DNA of 64,000 nt from Aspidapion aeneum (Eukaryota; Arthropoda; Insecta; Coleoptera; Brentidae), in NCBI GenBank assembly GCA_963576565.1, contig OY755047.1, positions 1,550,001-1,614,000 of the forward strand, in the 5' to 3' direction. Under the pieces are notes generated by a model that had not been told where the DNA came from, did not search any database, and saw nothing but the letters and a program-made list of their open reading frames with translations. This document shows positions 1 through 9,806 of the stretch, in pieces. Positions within the stretch are counted from its first letter, which is position 1. Each line of letters opens with the position of its first letter. Position numbers and translations under genes: made by a program.

Positions 1-388
1 ATCTTTCTTCCATGGTTTGAAAAACTTCTTCCCTAACATTCTGTAGTTTGGTCTCCACTTTTTCTTCAACATTCTGCAATTTGTTTTGCACCTTTTCTTC
101 TACATTCTGCATTCTTTGAGTTATTTCTTCCTTAAGACCTTCTGTTGCTACCTTAAATTCTCCTCTCAGCTGTTCGGAGTTGCTCTTTATTTGGTCGAAG
201 TTTTCTTGCATACCATCTAATCTTTCTTCAAATGTCCGTCTCATATCGTTCTGGTTTTGTTCCATGGTCTGCTTCATGTCATCCATGGTGTGTTTCATAT
301 CGCCCTGGTTTTGAGCTATTTGAGCTGCTAGAGCCTGCATCATTTTAGTTAAATCTTCCATCTTGGCCGATCTTTGTCTAGTAAGCAT
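1..388 (-). CDS. Gag-like coiled-coil protein of the LTR element (partial)
   Basis: The minus-strand frame starts at ATG 386-388, the first Met after an in-frame TGA, and stays open to the window edge (129 codons). The protein begins MLTRQRSAKMEDLTKMMQ. It is rich in Gln, Glu, Met and Lys with heptad-like spacing (repeats of QNVEEKVQNK and QNVEEKVETK type), so a long coiled coil is likely. A first ORF directly behind an LTR, PBS and leader is normally gag, whose product packages the element RNA. No zinc knuckle or protease is visible in the part present. The function is inferred from position and composition, not from a recognised domain. Confidence 0.6.
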   Translation of the reverse strand, partial: MLTRQRSAKMEDLTKMMQALAAQIAQNQGDMKHTMDDMKQTMEQNQNDMRRTFEERLDGMQENFDQIKSNSEQLRGEFKVATEGLKEEITQRMQNVEEKVQNKLQNVEEKVETKLQNVREEVFQTMEER

Positions 389-424
389 CAACTTCCTGAT
401 AAATCACTTAAAACGTCTATTTTA

Positions 425-1080
425 GGGCTATAAAGCGAATGTCGAAGTCGGTTTTTCAATATCTCTTCCAATTCTTAAATAGAACCTAATGGAATGTTCT
501 GGAATATACTGGTAAATGCTACTCTTTCTGCTACTAGGCAAATGTAGAAGTCACTTTTTGATTATCTCTTTTGGTTCTCGAATAGACCGTCGTAGAATGT
601 TCTGGAATATTCTAGCAATAATTTCTAATTCTTACTTTTAAAATAACTAAGCCACTGTCGAAGTCGGTATTTGTATATCTCTTCTAGTTTTTGAATAGAA
701 CGTCGTAGAATGTTATGGAATCTTCTAGAAATTCTTTTTAGTTCTTACTTTTGAAATTACTAAGCTAATGTCGAAGTCTCTTTTTGGATATTTCTTCTGG
801 TTTTCGAATAGAGCGTCGTAGAAAGTGATGGAATGTTCTAGAAATTCTTTCTGATTCTTACTTTTAAAATTACTAATCTAATGTCGAAGTCGGTATTTGT
901 ATATCTCTTCTAGTTTTTGAATAGAACGTCGTAGAATGTTATAGAATATTCTAGAAAATCTCTCTAATTATCAATTTTTGGATTGTAAAGTTAATGTCGA
1001 AGTCGGTTCTTAAATATCTCTTTTAGTTTTTGAATAAAACAATATCGAACTTCTTCGAATATTCTGGAAAAATCACTTAC
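425..1080 (-). repeat. Tandem repeats in the LTR-element leader
   Basis: About six imperfect units with a period near 112 bp are marked by the recurring words AATGTCGAAGTCGG and GAATAGAACGTCGTAGAATG (near 430, 536, 650, 763, 875 and 988). A second, shorter duplication of about 85 bp follows (about 1060-1145 and 1147-1230), sharing TAGTCTTTGCACTATT. Both lie between the PBS and the gag start, so they would be transcribed as untranslated leader. Confidence 0.75.
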
Positions 1081-1244
1081 TGTTTTTCTGTCCAATTGTC
1101 CTATCCGGTGGTAATATGTAAGGGTAGTCTTTGCACTATTCAGTTCCGAATATTCTGGCAAAATCACTTACTGCTCTTCTTTTTAATTGTCCTAGCCGGT
1201 GGTACTGTGTAAGGATAGTCTTTGCACTATTTATTTCTTTTAAT

Positions 1245-1260
1245 CCCACTTCTGACACCA
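1245..1260 (-). promoter_or_regulatory. Primer binding site complementary to tRNA-Leu
   Basis: The + strand reads CCCACTTCTGACACCA, the usual 3' end of an insect tRNA-Leu including CCA, two bases from the LTR border. On the element's own strand it starts TGGTGTCAGAAG, as expected for minus-strand priming. Confidence 0.8.
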
Positions 1261-1262
1261 AT

Positions 1263-1673
1263 TGTTACGGGTTCACAACGACAAATTAAAAACTCGCAAT
1301 TGTTGAAAACGATACGTCAATTTATTTCCACAAATTATGTACAAAAACACGCACTCCAACTTACTAATAATTCACCACTATAATCGGTCTATTAACTTCG
1401 TGTTATTAGCTCACGATCACTTCAGTATGTTATCTGTGACTGACTGACTGATGCACGACGTCCGGCCTTATATAGGAGGGCTGCCCACTATTCTAGAACC
1501 CTTGTTCGATTCGCAATCATTCCAGCCCTTTTCTAGACTTCCGCATACCAGTTTGTCACAGATAACGCAACTAAACCTAGATTAAGAATACAACCATAAA
1601 ATACATCAACCTAATACTACACTAAACCTAAATAAATTCTAACTATAACATTTAAATACTTAAATTTGTAACA
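1263..1673 (-). repeat. 5' LTR, 411 bp
   Basis: It is bounded by the short inverted repeat TGTTAC...GTAACA. On the minus strand a TATA box (TATATAAGG, near 1468-1478 on the +) is followed by a TCAGTCAG-rich stretch that could hold the start of transcription. The right edge abuts LINE coding sequence and the left edge abuts the PBS. Confidence 0.85.
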
Positions 1674-2085
1674 GTATTATTACATACGGCTCAGAAGTAT
1701 GGCCAATCAAGGATAGAACAGAAAAAATGCTTTCCGCTACGGAGATGGACTATTGGAGAAGAGCAGCAGGGAAATCAAAAAGAGAAAGAGTTACAAATCA
1801 AAGAATAAGAGAAATTATGACAGTGGGGGAACATACTTTAGTGGATGATATAAGAACAAAGCAACTGGTGTGGTACGGACATGTACAAAGAATGAATGAT
1901 GAAAGACTACCTAAACAAATACTATAATGGAAACCAACTGGCCGAAGAAAACGAGGACGGCCAAGGAAAAGCTGGAGAGAAGGAATACACAGTGAAATAA
2001 GAATAAGAGGCCTAGATGATGAATTATGGGCAAACAGAAACGAGTGGAGATTGGGTATCGGAAGACGTAGAACGTTGTGAAACCG

Positions 2086-2089
<4 letters not shown>
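1674..2089 (+). pseudogene. RTE-clade LINE, 3' end of the reverse transcriptase ORF
   Basis: The frame reads ITYGSEVWPIKDRTEKM, then the basic C-terminal region with LVWYGHVQRM, and ends GRRRTL at the TGA at 2078-2080. It is nearly the same sequence as the copies at 34337-35402 and 41770-43439. One in-frame stop (TAA at 1925) replaces a Gln codon, so the copy is dead. The 5' portion was displaced by the LTR element and lies off the left edge. The 3' end runs into a TA repeat, as RTE elements often do. Confidence 0.9.
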
Positions 2090-2137
<48 letters not shown>

Positions 2138-2142
2138 ATATA

Positions 2143-2196
<54 letters not shown>
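2090..2196. repeat. (TA)n microsatellite at the LINE tail
   Basis: About 107 bp of almost uninterrupted TA follow directly on the RTE 3' end (GATAAATATATA). It probably grew from the element's tail. The 190 bp after it, up to 2388, show nothing recognisable. Confidence 0.9.
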
Positions 2197-2198
<2 letters not shown>

Positions 2199-2388
2199 AA
2201 AATAATGGAAATATCAGCCTTCGAAAGTGTTGTATTTCAAAGAAGGATCGGGCTTGTTAATTTGAGGGGGTTGTGCAGTATTTTATACCCTAATTAATAA
2301 GGAAAACAGAGTCTTTGTCAAAATAGCTAATGTTACATTTTCAAAGCCCAGTTTTGAAATTATGCAAAATAATTTCTTGTTGACAGTA

Positions 2389-2752
2389 CAGTGAAACCTC
2401 CTATAAGCGGACACTCACGGTTTCGTCGATTTTGTCCGCTTATTAGAGGTGTCCGCTTATGAGAGAGAACTGCGAAATTTTTCGGGCTGATAGATGTTCC
2501 TTCTCCGAAACGTTAACAACTTCCATTTTTTCACGTAAACTAAGAAGTTTTTTCCTAGGCGCCATTTTAAAGAGATCTATTACTACCCAACTGAACAATA
2601 AAAATAAAACACAGCAGTCCCGCCGAATAAAATATGTTGTAAATACGACAGAAGTATTTAGTCTCCGCATTAGAACGGAAAGAGGTAATTCCCCGGCTGC
2701 AGAGTGCGTTGTTGCCAACATACTACATAATATTTATGCACATGTTTCACTG
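2389..2752 (-). mobile_element. Tigger/pogo-type element, internally deleted (copy 1)
   Basis: It is flanked by TA (2387-2388 and 2753-2754). It starts CAGTGAAACCTCC and ends GTTTCACTG, with sub-terminal GCGGACA motifs. On the minus strand it keeps the first codons of a transposase (MAPRKKLLSLREKMEVVNVS), like the CENP-B-type helix-turn-helix start of Tigger transposases. The catalytic part is missing. Related copies lie at 7995-9363, 39767-40208 and 48039-48634. Confidence 0.85.
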
Positions 2753-2805
2753 TAATATACATTGCAAACGATATATTTCCAATTAAAATTATTTAAAAAA
2801 GGTAT

Positions 2806-3181
2806 ATCATATCAAAAACATTTAATGTAAAAAAAAGTCAAGTACGTGAAAGTGGTATTCCATAAAAAGAATTGAGATGGAAGTAAAGCCAAGTTCTACA
2901 ATACAAATTTCAAAATCAAAGGTTCTTACTAGTTTGGAAATGTTTTTTTAAACTTTGCTATTCCAGCCAAACTTCTTTATGTTCAATTTAACACTGTGCC
3001 TGAGAGTCATTTGCAGCCGTAATTGCCAAGTTTAGAAAAAAATTTCGAAACTATAGAAAGAAAAATTTGTATTGGAGAACTTGGCGTTACTTATATCGGA
3101 GTCGTTTTACGGAACACCAATTTCGCGTACTTGGCTTTTTTTTACATGAAATGTTTTTGTTATGATTTCACTCCTTTTCTA
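2806..3181. repeat. Foldback repeat family F (copy 1)
   Basis: Two arms in inverted orientation are marked by AAGTACGTGAAAGTGGTATTCC on the left and CGCGTACTTGGC on the right. They flank a short centre with TTTGGAAATG and TTCAATTTAACACTG. The same layout recurs at 58222-58592 and 61399-61735, and shortened at 49424-49612. No coding capacity is visible. The right flank is split by the Jockey insertion and resumes at 4390. Confidence 0.75.
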
Positions 3182-4176
3182 TTACTAATATAATAGAAAA
3201 AGCACTAGAAGAGGGAAAAGTTTGTTCTGCAGTTTTTCTAGATGTAGCACAAGCATTTGACAAAGTGTGGCATGAAGGCCTTAATTTTAAACTAAAAAGG
3301 TTTCTGCCAAAACAATATTCGGATATTTTGGAATCATACATATCTGATAGACATTTTAGAGTAAAACAGGAAGACTCATACTCAAATTTAAGAGAAATTC
3401 AAGCAGGCGTGCCCCAGGGTAGCGTACTAGGCCCTTATCTATACTTATTATTCACTTGTGATATCCCAAAGCCAGAAAATTGTCACTTAGCAACATTTGC
3501 CGATGATACTGGTTTATTGACGGTAGAAAAATCTATTGAAAAATGCATAGAAAAACTTCAGGATGCAGTCACCCAAATTCACAGTTGGACCACAAAGTGG
3601 CGAATAAAATTAAATGAAACCAAATCAATTCATGTTGATTTTACAAACAAAAATATAAATCACATGCAAATAACAATTAACAACATTCCAGTACCATATT
3701 CGAATCAGGCAAAATATCTAGGTATGACACTTGATGCCAAATTGCACTGGAAAGCACATGTTAAGAAAAAAAAAGAAGAACTTGAGATAAGGTATAGAAA
3801 AATGAACTGGCTAATTGGAAGGAAGTCCAATTTAACAATTCATAATAAGTTACTGCTTTATAGACAAATACTGAAACGAGTATGGACATATGGTATTCAA
3901 CTATGGGGTTGTGCTAAAGAGAGTAACATTCTAGTTGTACAGAGATTTCAAAATAAAGTATTAAGAAACATTGTGAATGCACCTTGGTACGTTCGAAATA
4001 GTGACCTTCATCGAGATCTAAAAATCGAAACTGTAGCAGAGACTATAAAAAAGTACGCAAAAAGCCATGAAGATAGACTCCATCGGCATGTGAATGTGGA
4101 AGCAATTCAGCTTCTAGACAATACTATGCTAGTTCGACGACTAAAAAGAGTGAAGCCGTTTGAGCTAGTAAACTAA
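3182..4176 (+). pseudogene. Jockey reverse transcriptase, C-terminal two thirds
   Basis: The open frame has no stop from the insertion edge to TAA at 4174-4176 (about 331 codons). Motifs in order are AVFLDVAQAFDKVWH (palm block A), AGVPQGSVLGP (block with the conserved QG), FADDTG (catalytic Asp pair), KWRIKLNETKS and KYLGMTLD, then the thumb and C-terminal region. The usual Jockey form is FADDT followed by A, so G is a small departure. With no N-terminus or endonuclease it cannot move by itself. The long intact frame suggests a fairly recent insertion. Confidence 0.92.
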
Positions 4177-4378
4177 GTGAATTACACATAAAACAAAATA
4201 ATGCTATAAACACAACACAATTGTGAGTTACAGACTAAACAAAGCGGGGAGAACTGTTGAGTGAACCCTAAGTTTAAATCTGACTTTTCTAGTAAATTAA
4301 GTTAAAACAAAATTGCTAATTAGTCTTACTGACTAGATGTAATAAAAAAACACAGTGTGTTTGACAAATAAAAAAAAA
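3182..4378 (+). mobile_element. 5'-truncated Jockey-clade LINE with target-site duplication
   Basis: An 11-bp duplication CTCCTTTTCTA flanks it (3171-3181 and 4379-4389). The 3' end carries an untranslated tail of about 200 bp ending in AATAAA-type runs and poly-A. The insertion falls in the flank of a foldback repeat, whose sequence continues unchanged after 4389. Truncation removed the endonuclease and the first reverse-transcriptase blocks. Confidence 0.9.
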
Positions 4379-4389
4379 CTCCTTTTCTA

Positions 4390-4680
4390 AAGGATTTGGA
4401 TAATATTTAAGTTTTATAGTAGTAAAATATGCGGAATATTGTTCAAAACTTTTGCAATGCCTTATTCAAAATTTTGAGGTTTTTTTTATTTTTTTCCAAT
4501 GGTTTTATCATAGTTTCTATCAGCCTTCTAAAGCTCAGCAATCTAGCGCTTCTGGAAGTGGGCAATGTTACTTTTACATAACTTTACATGTATAGGGGAG
4601 GGGAATAAATTAGAATTTTGAGGTTTTTTAATTTTTTCCAAGGGTTGTGACAAACAATTTCTATCAGTGCGCAGGACTAA
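4390..4680. repeat. Dispersed repeat G (TCTAGCG...GGAAGTGGGCAATG)
   Basis: From AAAGGATTTGGATAATATT on, the sequence matches the stretches after 49613 and 61738. It then passes into a unit marked by AAGCTCAGC, CTAGCG and GGAAGTGGGCAATGTTAC and a GGGGAGGGG run. The same unit lies at 39418-39530 and in tandem at about 49720-50120. From 4680 to 5250 I recognise nothing. Confidence 0.6.
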
Positions 4681-5251
4681 ACTGGATTTGACACTTGCCC
4701 AACGGATGGAAAATCCTATAAATTACTGCAGAACATGACCTCTGAACTCACTTGTGATCAGCGCACTAACTCACTAGCCCACCGAGGTTACAAAAATCAC
4801 AAAACCATCGTTAAATTCCAGAAACATACGAACTTATGCCATCTACTAACATGAAACAAAGTCATTACACACGCCATTTTTTTTACCTTATTTGAACGTT
4901 GACCATTCACATTTTCCTTATATGGATTTAAAAGATATTTCATATAGGCAGAGTACTAAGGCTTTATACAGGGATCGACCGGTAGATGGAGACCTCAGCA
5001 GTGTTCTTCGACCCTGCCTGAAGATCAATAAAAACCGGTCATTCATGACTGTTGTTACTACGTTTTAGGTCGGGAGTTAAAACAGAATCGAATTGATAGT
5101 ACCAAATGTACTACTGTACTAGTACCATGTACAGTTTAAATACTATGAAGCCAGCAAAATAAAGTGAGCATTAACTCTTCTGTTTATTTATTTACAAAGA
5201 ATTTTTTTTTTAATCTAGGAAACGTATTCCATAATATTATTATATTTTCTA

Positions 5252-6047
5252 CACCATCTTAACGGTATTCGACCAACAATCAAATGCACCATGGAAATTG
5301 AAAACGATTCGGCCTTACTTTTTTTGGATGTTCTTGTCAAACGATTAGACAGAAACATTCAAACCACTGTATATAGCTACACACACGGGACAGTACCTAA
5401 ATTTTAAGTCTAATCATTCTGTTGCTACAAAACAAGGAGTTATAAAAAGTTTGTATTTAACCGCCGTAAATATTTGTAGTAATAATGAAGAATTAACCGC
5501 CGAAATTAACAACATTAAAAAGGACTTACAGCAGATTGGTTATTCCGAGAAATTAATAAACTCAACGATCTCTAAAATTAAAAACAAAACAAATGTAGCA
5601 AATTTTCAAAGTAAGAATCCGTTGGGTGTTATTAACATTCCATATGTTCTAGGGATTTTAGAAAACATAAGACGCATAGCCAAGCACTATAATATAAAAA
5701 CAGTATTTTTATCGGGAAATACGATAACGAGTTTTGTAACTAAAACAAAACCAGAAAATCCCTCAAGTAATAAGGAACGAATTTAGAAAATTCCGTGTGA
5801 GACGAAACGCTCTCTTCAGGTTAGAGTAAATGAACATCTAAAAAGTACCCAATTGAGGGATATTGAAAAATCCGGTTTAGCGGATCATGCGTTGCAAATG
5901 ATCACAGGATTCAATGGTCTGGAGCTAAAGTTTTGCTTAAGGAGTTGCATTGGCGAAAACTAAAGTTTATTGAAACTGCATTTATAATGCAGAATAAAGA
6001 AGTTTTCAGTCAACCAAGCACGGACATACCAAGCATATGGTAACCAC
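5252..6047 (+). pseudogene. Penelope-like element fragment (RT end, linker, GIY-YIG remnant)
   Basis: The frame from 5252 reads HHLNGIRPTIKCTMEIEND, then ALLFLDVLVKR, the typical end of a Penelope reverse transcriptase. A frameshift follows near 5385, then TGQYLNFKSNHSVATKQGV and a long linker that is open from about 5451 to 5784. After a stop come CETKRSLQVRVNEHLKS and the WRKLKFIETAFIMQ region, which matches the GIY-YIG-type endonuclease tail. At least one frameshift and one stop make it non-functional. The 5' half is absent. Confidence 0.8.
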
Positions 6048-6062
6048 TCCTTAAGGAAAACA

Positions 6063-6480
6063 GGCGTCTTATAATTAAAAAAAAGGGGGGCGGTCCATCA
6101 CACCTGACTGCACACCAAGTAGTATAAGTTCCTCCCATGTGTGTCGTCTAATTTCCTCAAAACGCTCCTCCATGTCGGTGTTAAAGTTCGCTTTCCTCCA
6201 TCGATGGTAACTGATTTGGGATCGGATTAGTGCTTGTCTGGTCCTCTCCAAGATCTTCTTCGCTCTCACTCCCGGAATGATGGCTTTTAGGCGGCACAAG
6301 AATGAAATGTTCTTCCTTTATCACTTTAATTTTGGTCTTCTCGTACCGTTCTTTAACTCTTTGTTGAAAAACGGTGTCAAACAAACATATTATAACATAA
6401 ACATGATGGACGCCAGAAATAATGGGCCCAGTGCCATATCCTTTGAACGAAGCCTCTTACATGAATAACTAAAGAACCAT
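6063..6480 (-). other. Unassigned region with two overlapping minus-strand frames
   Basis: Two short frames (6181-6384, 67 codons, acidic and Ser-rich; 6075-6299, 74 codons, with KILERTRQALIRSQ and EERFEEIRRHTWEEL) overlap out of phase. Their composition looks more protein-like than the surroundings, and they could be pieces of one frameshifted ORF. I recognise no family, and chance is a serious alternative. Confidence 0.25.
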
Positions 6481-6689
6481 GTCTGTCTCCTGGCCTATAA
6501 GTCTACACACCATACTCGGGCTATTGTTACATTCACTTTTTATGTGTGTTTATCGACCGTACAAATGTTATGGAGGGTTCAGAATCCACTCTGCGAAGCC
6601 CCTTTTCGGATTTATAATTAGGTCTACATGTATAGTGTAGGTTCATGTCTCGGTTTTTTAATTTCGTATGTATTTAGTGCACATTGCTA

Positions 6690-7045
6690 TAATCGAGTGT
6701 ATGGTATAGTGTGTGAAACAGACTAAAAAAAATTGAAAAACGAGTTTTTAATTTTGTAATTTAATGTGGATTCAAAGTAAGATTTAAAATGTGTTTTATT
6801 TTTTTTTTATCTCACAAATCAATCAATATTATAAACTAAAATTTAAAACCTATTGATATTTTACTTCGAGTGTATTATATGGGGTGTGAAACAGACTAAA
6901 AAAAAATATTGAAAAACTAGTTTTTAATTTTGTAACGTAATGTGAATCCAAAGTACGTTTTAAAAATAAATTTGTTTTAGTTTTTTTTATCTCACAAATC
7001 AATCAAAATATAAATTAAAATTTAAAACTTATTGATCATTTATTG
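6690..7045. repeat. Tandem duplication of about 180 bp upstream of the host gene
   Basis: Two copies (about 6690-6865 and 6870-7045) share GTGTGAAACAGACTAAAAAA, AGTTTTTAATTTTGTAA and ATCTCACAAATCAATCAA. They differ by scattered substitutions. The rest of 6480-7466 is AT-rich with no recognisable element. A TATATAT word near 7397-7404 could belong to the exon 1 promoter, but nothing proves it. Confidence 0.7.
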
Positions 7046-7466
7046 AATCCCTATTTATTATTAAGCTTCTTATCGGAAGTGATAAGGGAAAAAATGACAT
7101 ATATCGGTATTATTTTTGGAAATTATTACATTTTGGAAGTGATAGGTATTGTGAATAACGATTAGGTACGGTATACGGAATGTCAAAATAAGTTTTTTTT
7201 TGTGTGCGGTAAAAAAAAACATTATTTTAAAACATTTAAAATGATAATTATGTATTTTGTGTATGCATAAGATAAGAAAAACACGTTAAAAACAAACTAA
7301 GTAGTTTACGTAAACCAATAACCGACTTTTTAAAAATTTAAAATATTAAAAACATCACATTGTTTAACAAAATGATAAAGTAATTGAAAAACTGTGTTAT
7401 ATATCTCTCTAGCTCGCCAAAAAAAAATCGTATTGTCTTATTATTTCTGTTTAAAAATAATAAAAT

Positions 7467-7592
7467 ATGACATCTTGTGCTTCAAATACTACTACAACTA
7501 CTACTACCAATTCCCCACCCTCCAACACAGTGATGCCCCAATGGAAGAAGGATCTTATTGCTAGATTGAAGCAAACCAGCAAAAAAACTGAG
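7467..7592 (+). CDS. Coding exon 1a: N-terminus with phostensin-like motif
   Basis: It encodes 42 residues from ATG 7467 to a GAG before the donor GTAAAT (phase 0). A Thr/Ser/Asn/Pro-rich leader is followed by MPQWKKDLIARLKQ at residues 24-37. Human taperin and phostensin start with the same type of motif (P-x-W-K, two residues, Leu/Ile pairs, then Arg/Lys). The frame runs on through the donor to a stop at 7689-7691, but that extension loses protein-like composition, which supports splicing at 7593. The ATG context AAAATATGA is acceptable. The next visible exon is 27.9 kb away. Confidence 0.6.
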
Positions 7593-7717
7593 GTAAATAT
7601 AAAAGAATGTACAGGGTGTCCCGAAATTACACATCAATATTTTAACTGCATGTTCTCAATGATCTACGGCCCAAGATACCCGGTGTTATAGTTAAAAAAT
7701 AAAAATCGTTTTTTTTT

Positions 7718-7994
7718 TTTACCTTCCTAGCCCACGCAGCAATGGCTAGAGAAGGTATTGTTTTCGACAAAAAATTATTTTTCAGATAACGCCGAAAATG
7801 TGTTATTTGGGTGTATTTTAAACTGTCCTAGCAATATCGTGGTGATGTCTGTCTGTGTGTGTGTATGTGTGTATTTTTTTTTCTGTCCGTAACACGATAG
7901 CTCCTAAACCGCTGATCCGATTTTCATAAAATTTTCAGGAAAAATAGTGTTCGACACTCTAACGAGCTGATTAGATTTTGGTGAAAATCCATTA
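7718..7994. repeat. Dispersed repeat A (copy 1, partial)
   Basis: It begins TTACCTTCCTAGCCCACGCAG and carries the family's TAACACGATAGCTCC and CCGATTTTCATAAAATTTTC words, then CGAGCTGATTAGATTTTGG. It is cut by the Tigger copy at 7995. Other members lie at about 12395-13515, 17300-17655, 53530-55855, 63000-63455 and in short pieces. Confidence 0.7.
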
Positions 7995-9363
7995 CAGTGA
8001 AACCTCTCGTTGCGGACACCACTATTAAGCGGACACTCCCTTTAAGCAGACAAATTTGTTGGAAGCAAGCTTTTCCCCATTTCTTTACATGTAAAATTCA
8101 CTCCTATAACCGGATACTCTAATAACCGGACGCGGACAATTTTTTTTTGATAAAAAATTCTGAAACCTCCCTTAACCGGACGCGAACCTCTGACAACGGG
8201 ACGGAGCGGTGCACGACATGGGCATAAATATTATCTCTTTCCGTTTTAACGCGGAGACTAAATACTTTATTCGACGGGACTGCTGTATTTTATTTTTATT
8301 GTTCAGTTGGGTAGTAATAGATCTCTTTGAAATGGCGCCTAGTAAAAAACTTCTTAATTTACATGAAAAAATGGAATAACGTTTCGGAGAAGAAACATCT
8401 ACCAGCACGAAAGATCACTGATAAATTTAATATCGGAAAAACTTAAGCAGCGGAAATTGTTAATAAATATATCGCATCCCCGCTAAAAAATAGGCACAAC
8501 TCAAAAAACATTGTTTTGAGAAAATCGCTGTTAAAGAATTTAGTTCATTAGAGAGGTTCATTTTTCACTTACATGACAAATTACGAGTTAACATGTTATT
8601 TTATATCAACAGGAACCTATTAACTCAATGTAATTGGTGCAGTACGTTTCTCAGAAAAAATGATTTTTGTCGTTTTTAGTAAAAAAAAGACAAAAACCCG
8701 ATATTGTGACACTTTTTTAGAACAAGGCATCATGACGTTGTAAATCAGGATGTCACGCAGGATGGTAAATAATATAAAAAAAGAAAACAAATAAAGAAGA
8801 AACTTTGTATTTATTTTTACAGCGAGTTATAAAATGCTGAATAACAACTGGGAATGTGATTATTCTCTAATAAATTCAAAAGATTTTTTTCTTATTCTCC
8901 TTAATTCTAAATACACTAACAATTCGAAAAAATAGTCACAACACAAAAAAGAACAGTATTTTACTTGATGGGTCAGATTTAACCAATAGTTCACACGAAA
9001 ATCTTCACAACTCGAAATGTGACTCTTTTCGGGATGAAACTCCACGTTCACGCTGTTATAAAGTCAAAAGTGACACTGTAAAGGAACGCATCCTCAGCTA
9101 AACTGGACAAAATAAAAGAGTCACATCGCCATTTGGCGGTGAATTGTCGAAACATAAATGTGACGCTTTTATGGAAGAAAGTACAAGTTATTTCGATGAT
9201 GGCGGCAGGTTTATCTCAATAAGGGCGATTTTTGTGTTGTGACTCTTTTTCAGCGGGTGTGCGATATATTAAAATTTGGCAGTTCTCTCTCATAAGCGGA
9301 CACCTCCAATAAGCGGACAAAATCGACGAAACCGTGAGTGTCCGATTATAGGAGGTTTCACTA
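7995..9363 (+). mobile_element. Tigger/pogo-type element (copy 2) split by another transposon
   Basis: TA precedes CAGTGAAACCTCTCG at 7995, and the right end GGTTTCACT is followed by ATA (last base mutated). Inside are a promoter-like leader and an ATG near 8332 (MAPSKKLLNLHEKME, then a stop), which is the transposase N-terminus. The copy is interrupted at about 8472 and resumes after 9263 with AGTTCTCTCTCATAAGCGG. Without the insert it would be about 580 bp, like copy 4. Confidence 0.85.
8472..9263. mobile_element. Nested TIR transposon of about 0.8 kb
   Basis: The ends are inverted (TCGCATCCCCGCT and AGCGGGTGTGCGA) and sit in an ATAT run that looks duplicated. The interior repeats GTGACTCTTTT and GTGACACT words in both orientations (near 8695, 9020, 9072, 9118, 9150 and 9240). 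A 63-codon minus-strand frame (8860-9051) is not convincing. The empty site is seen in the other Tigger copies. The superfamily is not recognised. Confidence 0.75.
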
Positions 9364-9652
9364 TATATCTGTTTTAAGCATGCCAAGGTTCTATATGCCC
9401 TCATACTGCCAAAATTTTCTTTAAAGAAACTTCAAATATGGCAAAAACAACATTTTAACAAAAAAAACTTGGGCGCTTATTTTTTGCGCAATGATGACTA
9501 CATTTTTTTTATTTGTTCAAAACGTTTTTGCAAACACAGTAGGCGTTTTATTATGGCATTCTGGAAATGTCAAGTTTTAATAAGAAATAATTATTTTTTG
9601 TGACTTGGTAGGTATATACAGAGTGGTTCTCAAAAAAATAATTACTCTATAT

Positions 9653-9685
9653 CAATGTTTACACGACAGAGTCGTGTAAACATTG
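9653..9685. other. Perfect 15-bp inverted repeat with 3-base loop
   Basis: CAATGTTTACACGAC, AGA, then the exact reverse complement. The rest of 9364-9806 shows no element that I recognise. Confidence 0.8.
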
Positions 9686-9806
9686 TCTATACTCAATGGA
9701 AAGGTAGGATTCTGCCAAAATGTAAACATTCTTACAGGGTTTATCACAAAGGACTAATAAAAAATCGTCTAAAATCATAAAGGAAAATGGCATAACATTC
9801 CTATGT

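Larger units (their letters stand above)
1..1673 (-). mobile_element. LTR retrotransposon, 5' part (continues past the left edge)
   Basis: Read on the minus strand this is the 5' end of an LTR retroelement in normal order: LTR (1263-1673), tRNA-Leu primer binding site (1245-1260), a long untranslated leader with tandem repeats, then the start of a gag-like frame (388 to 1). The right boundary is sharp because the + strand sequence from 1674 on resumes an RTE LINE reading frame, so the element sits inside an older LINE. The 3' half and the second LTR lie outside the window, so the target-site duplication cannot be checked. The clade (Ty3/Gypsy or Bel/Pao) cannot be told without pol. Confidence 0.85.

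Noticed and set aside
6075..6384. Two minus-strand frames taken as a host gene
   Set aside because: They overlap out of phase, have no known motif, and lie next to a dead Penelope copy. Kept only as a low-confidence region.
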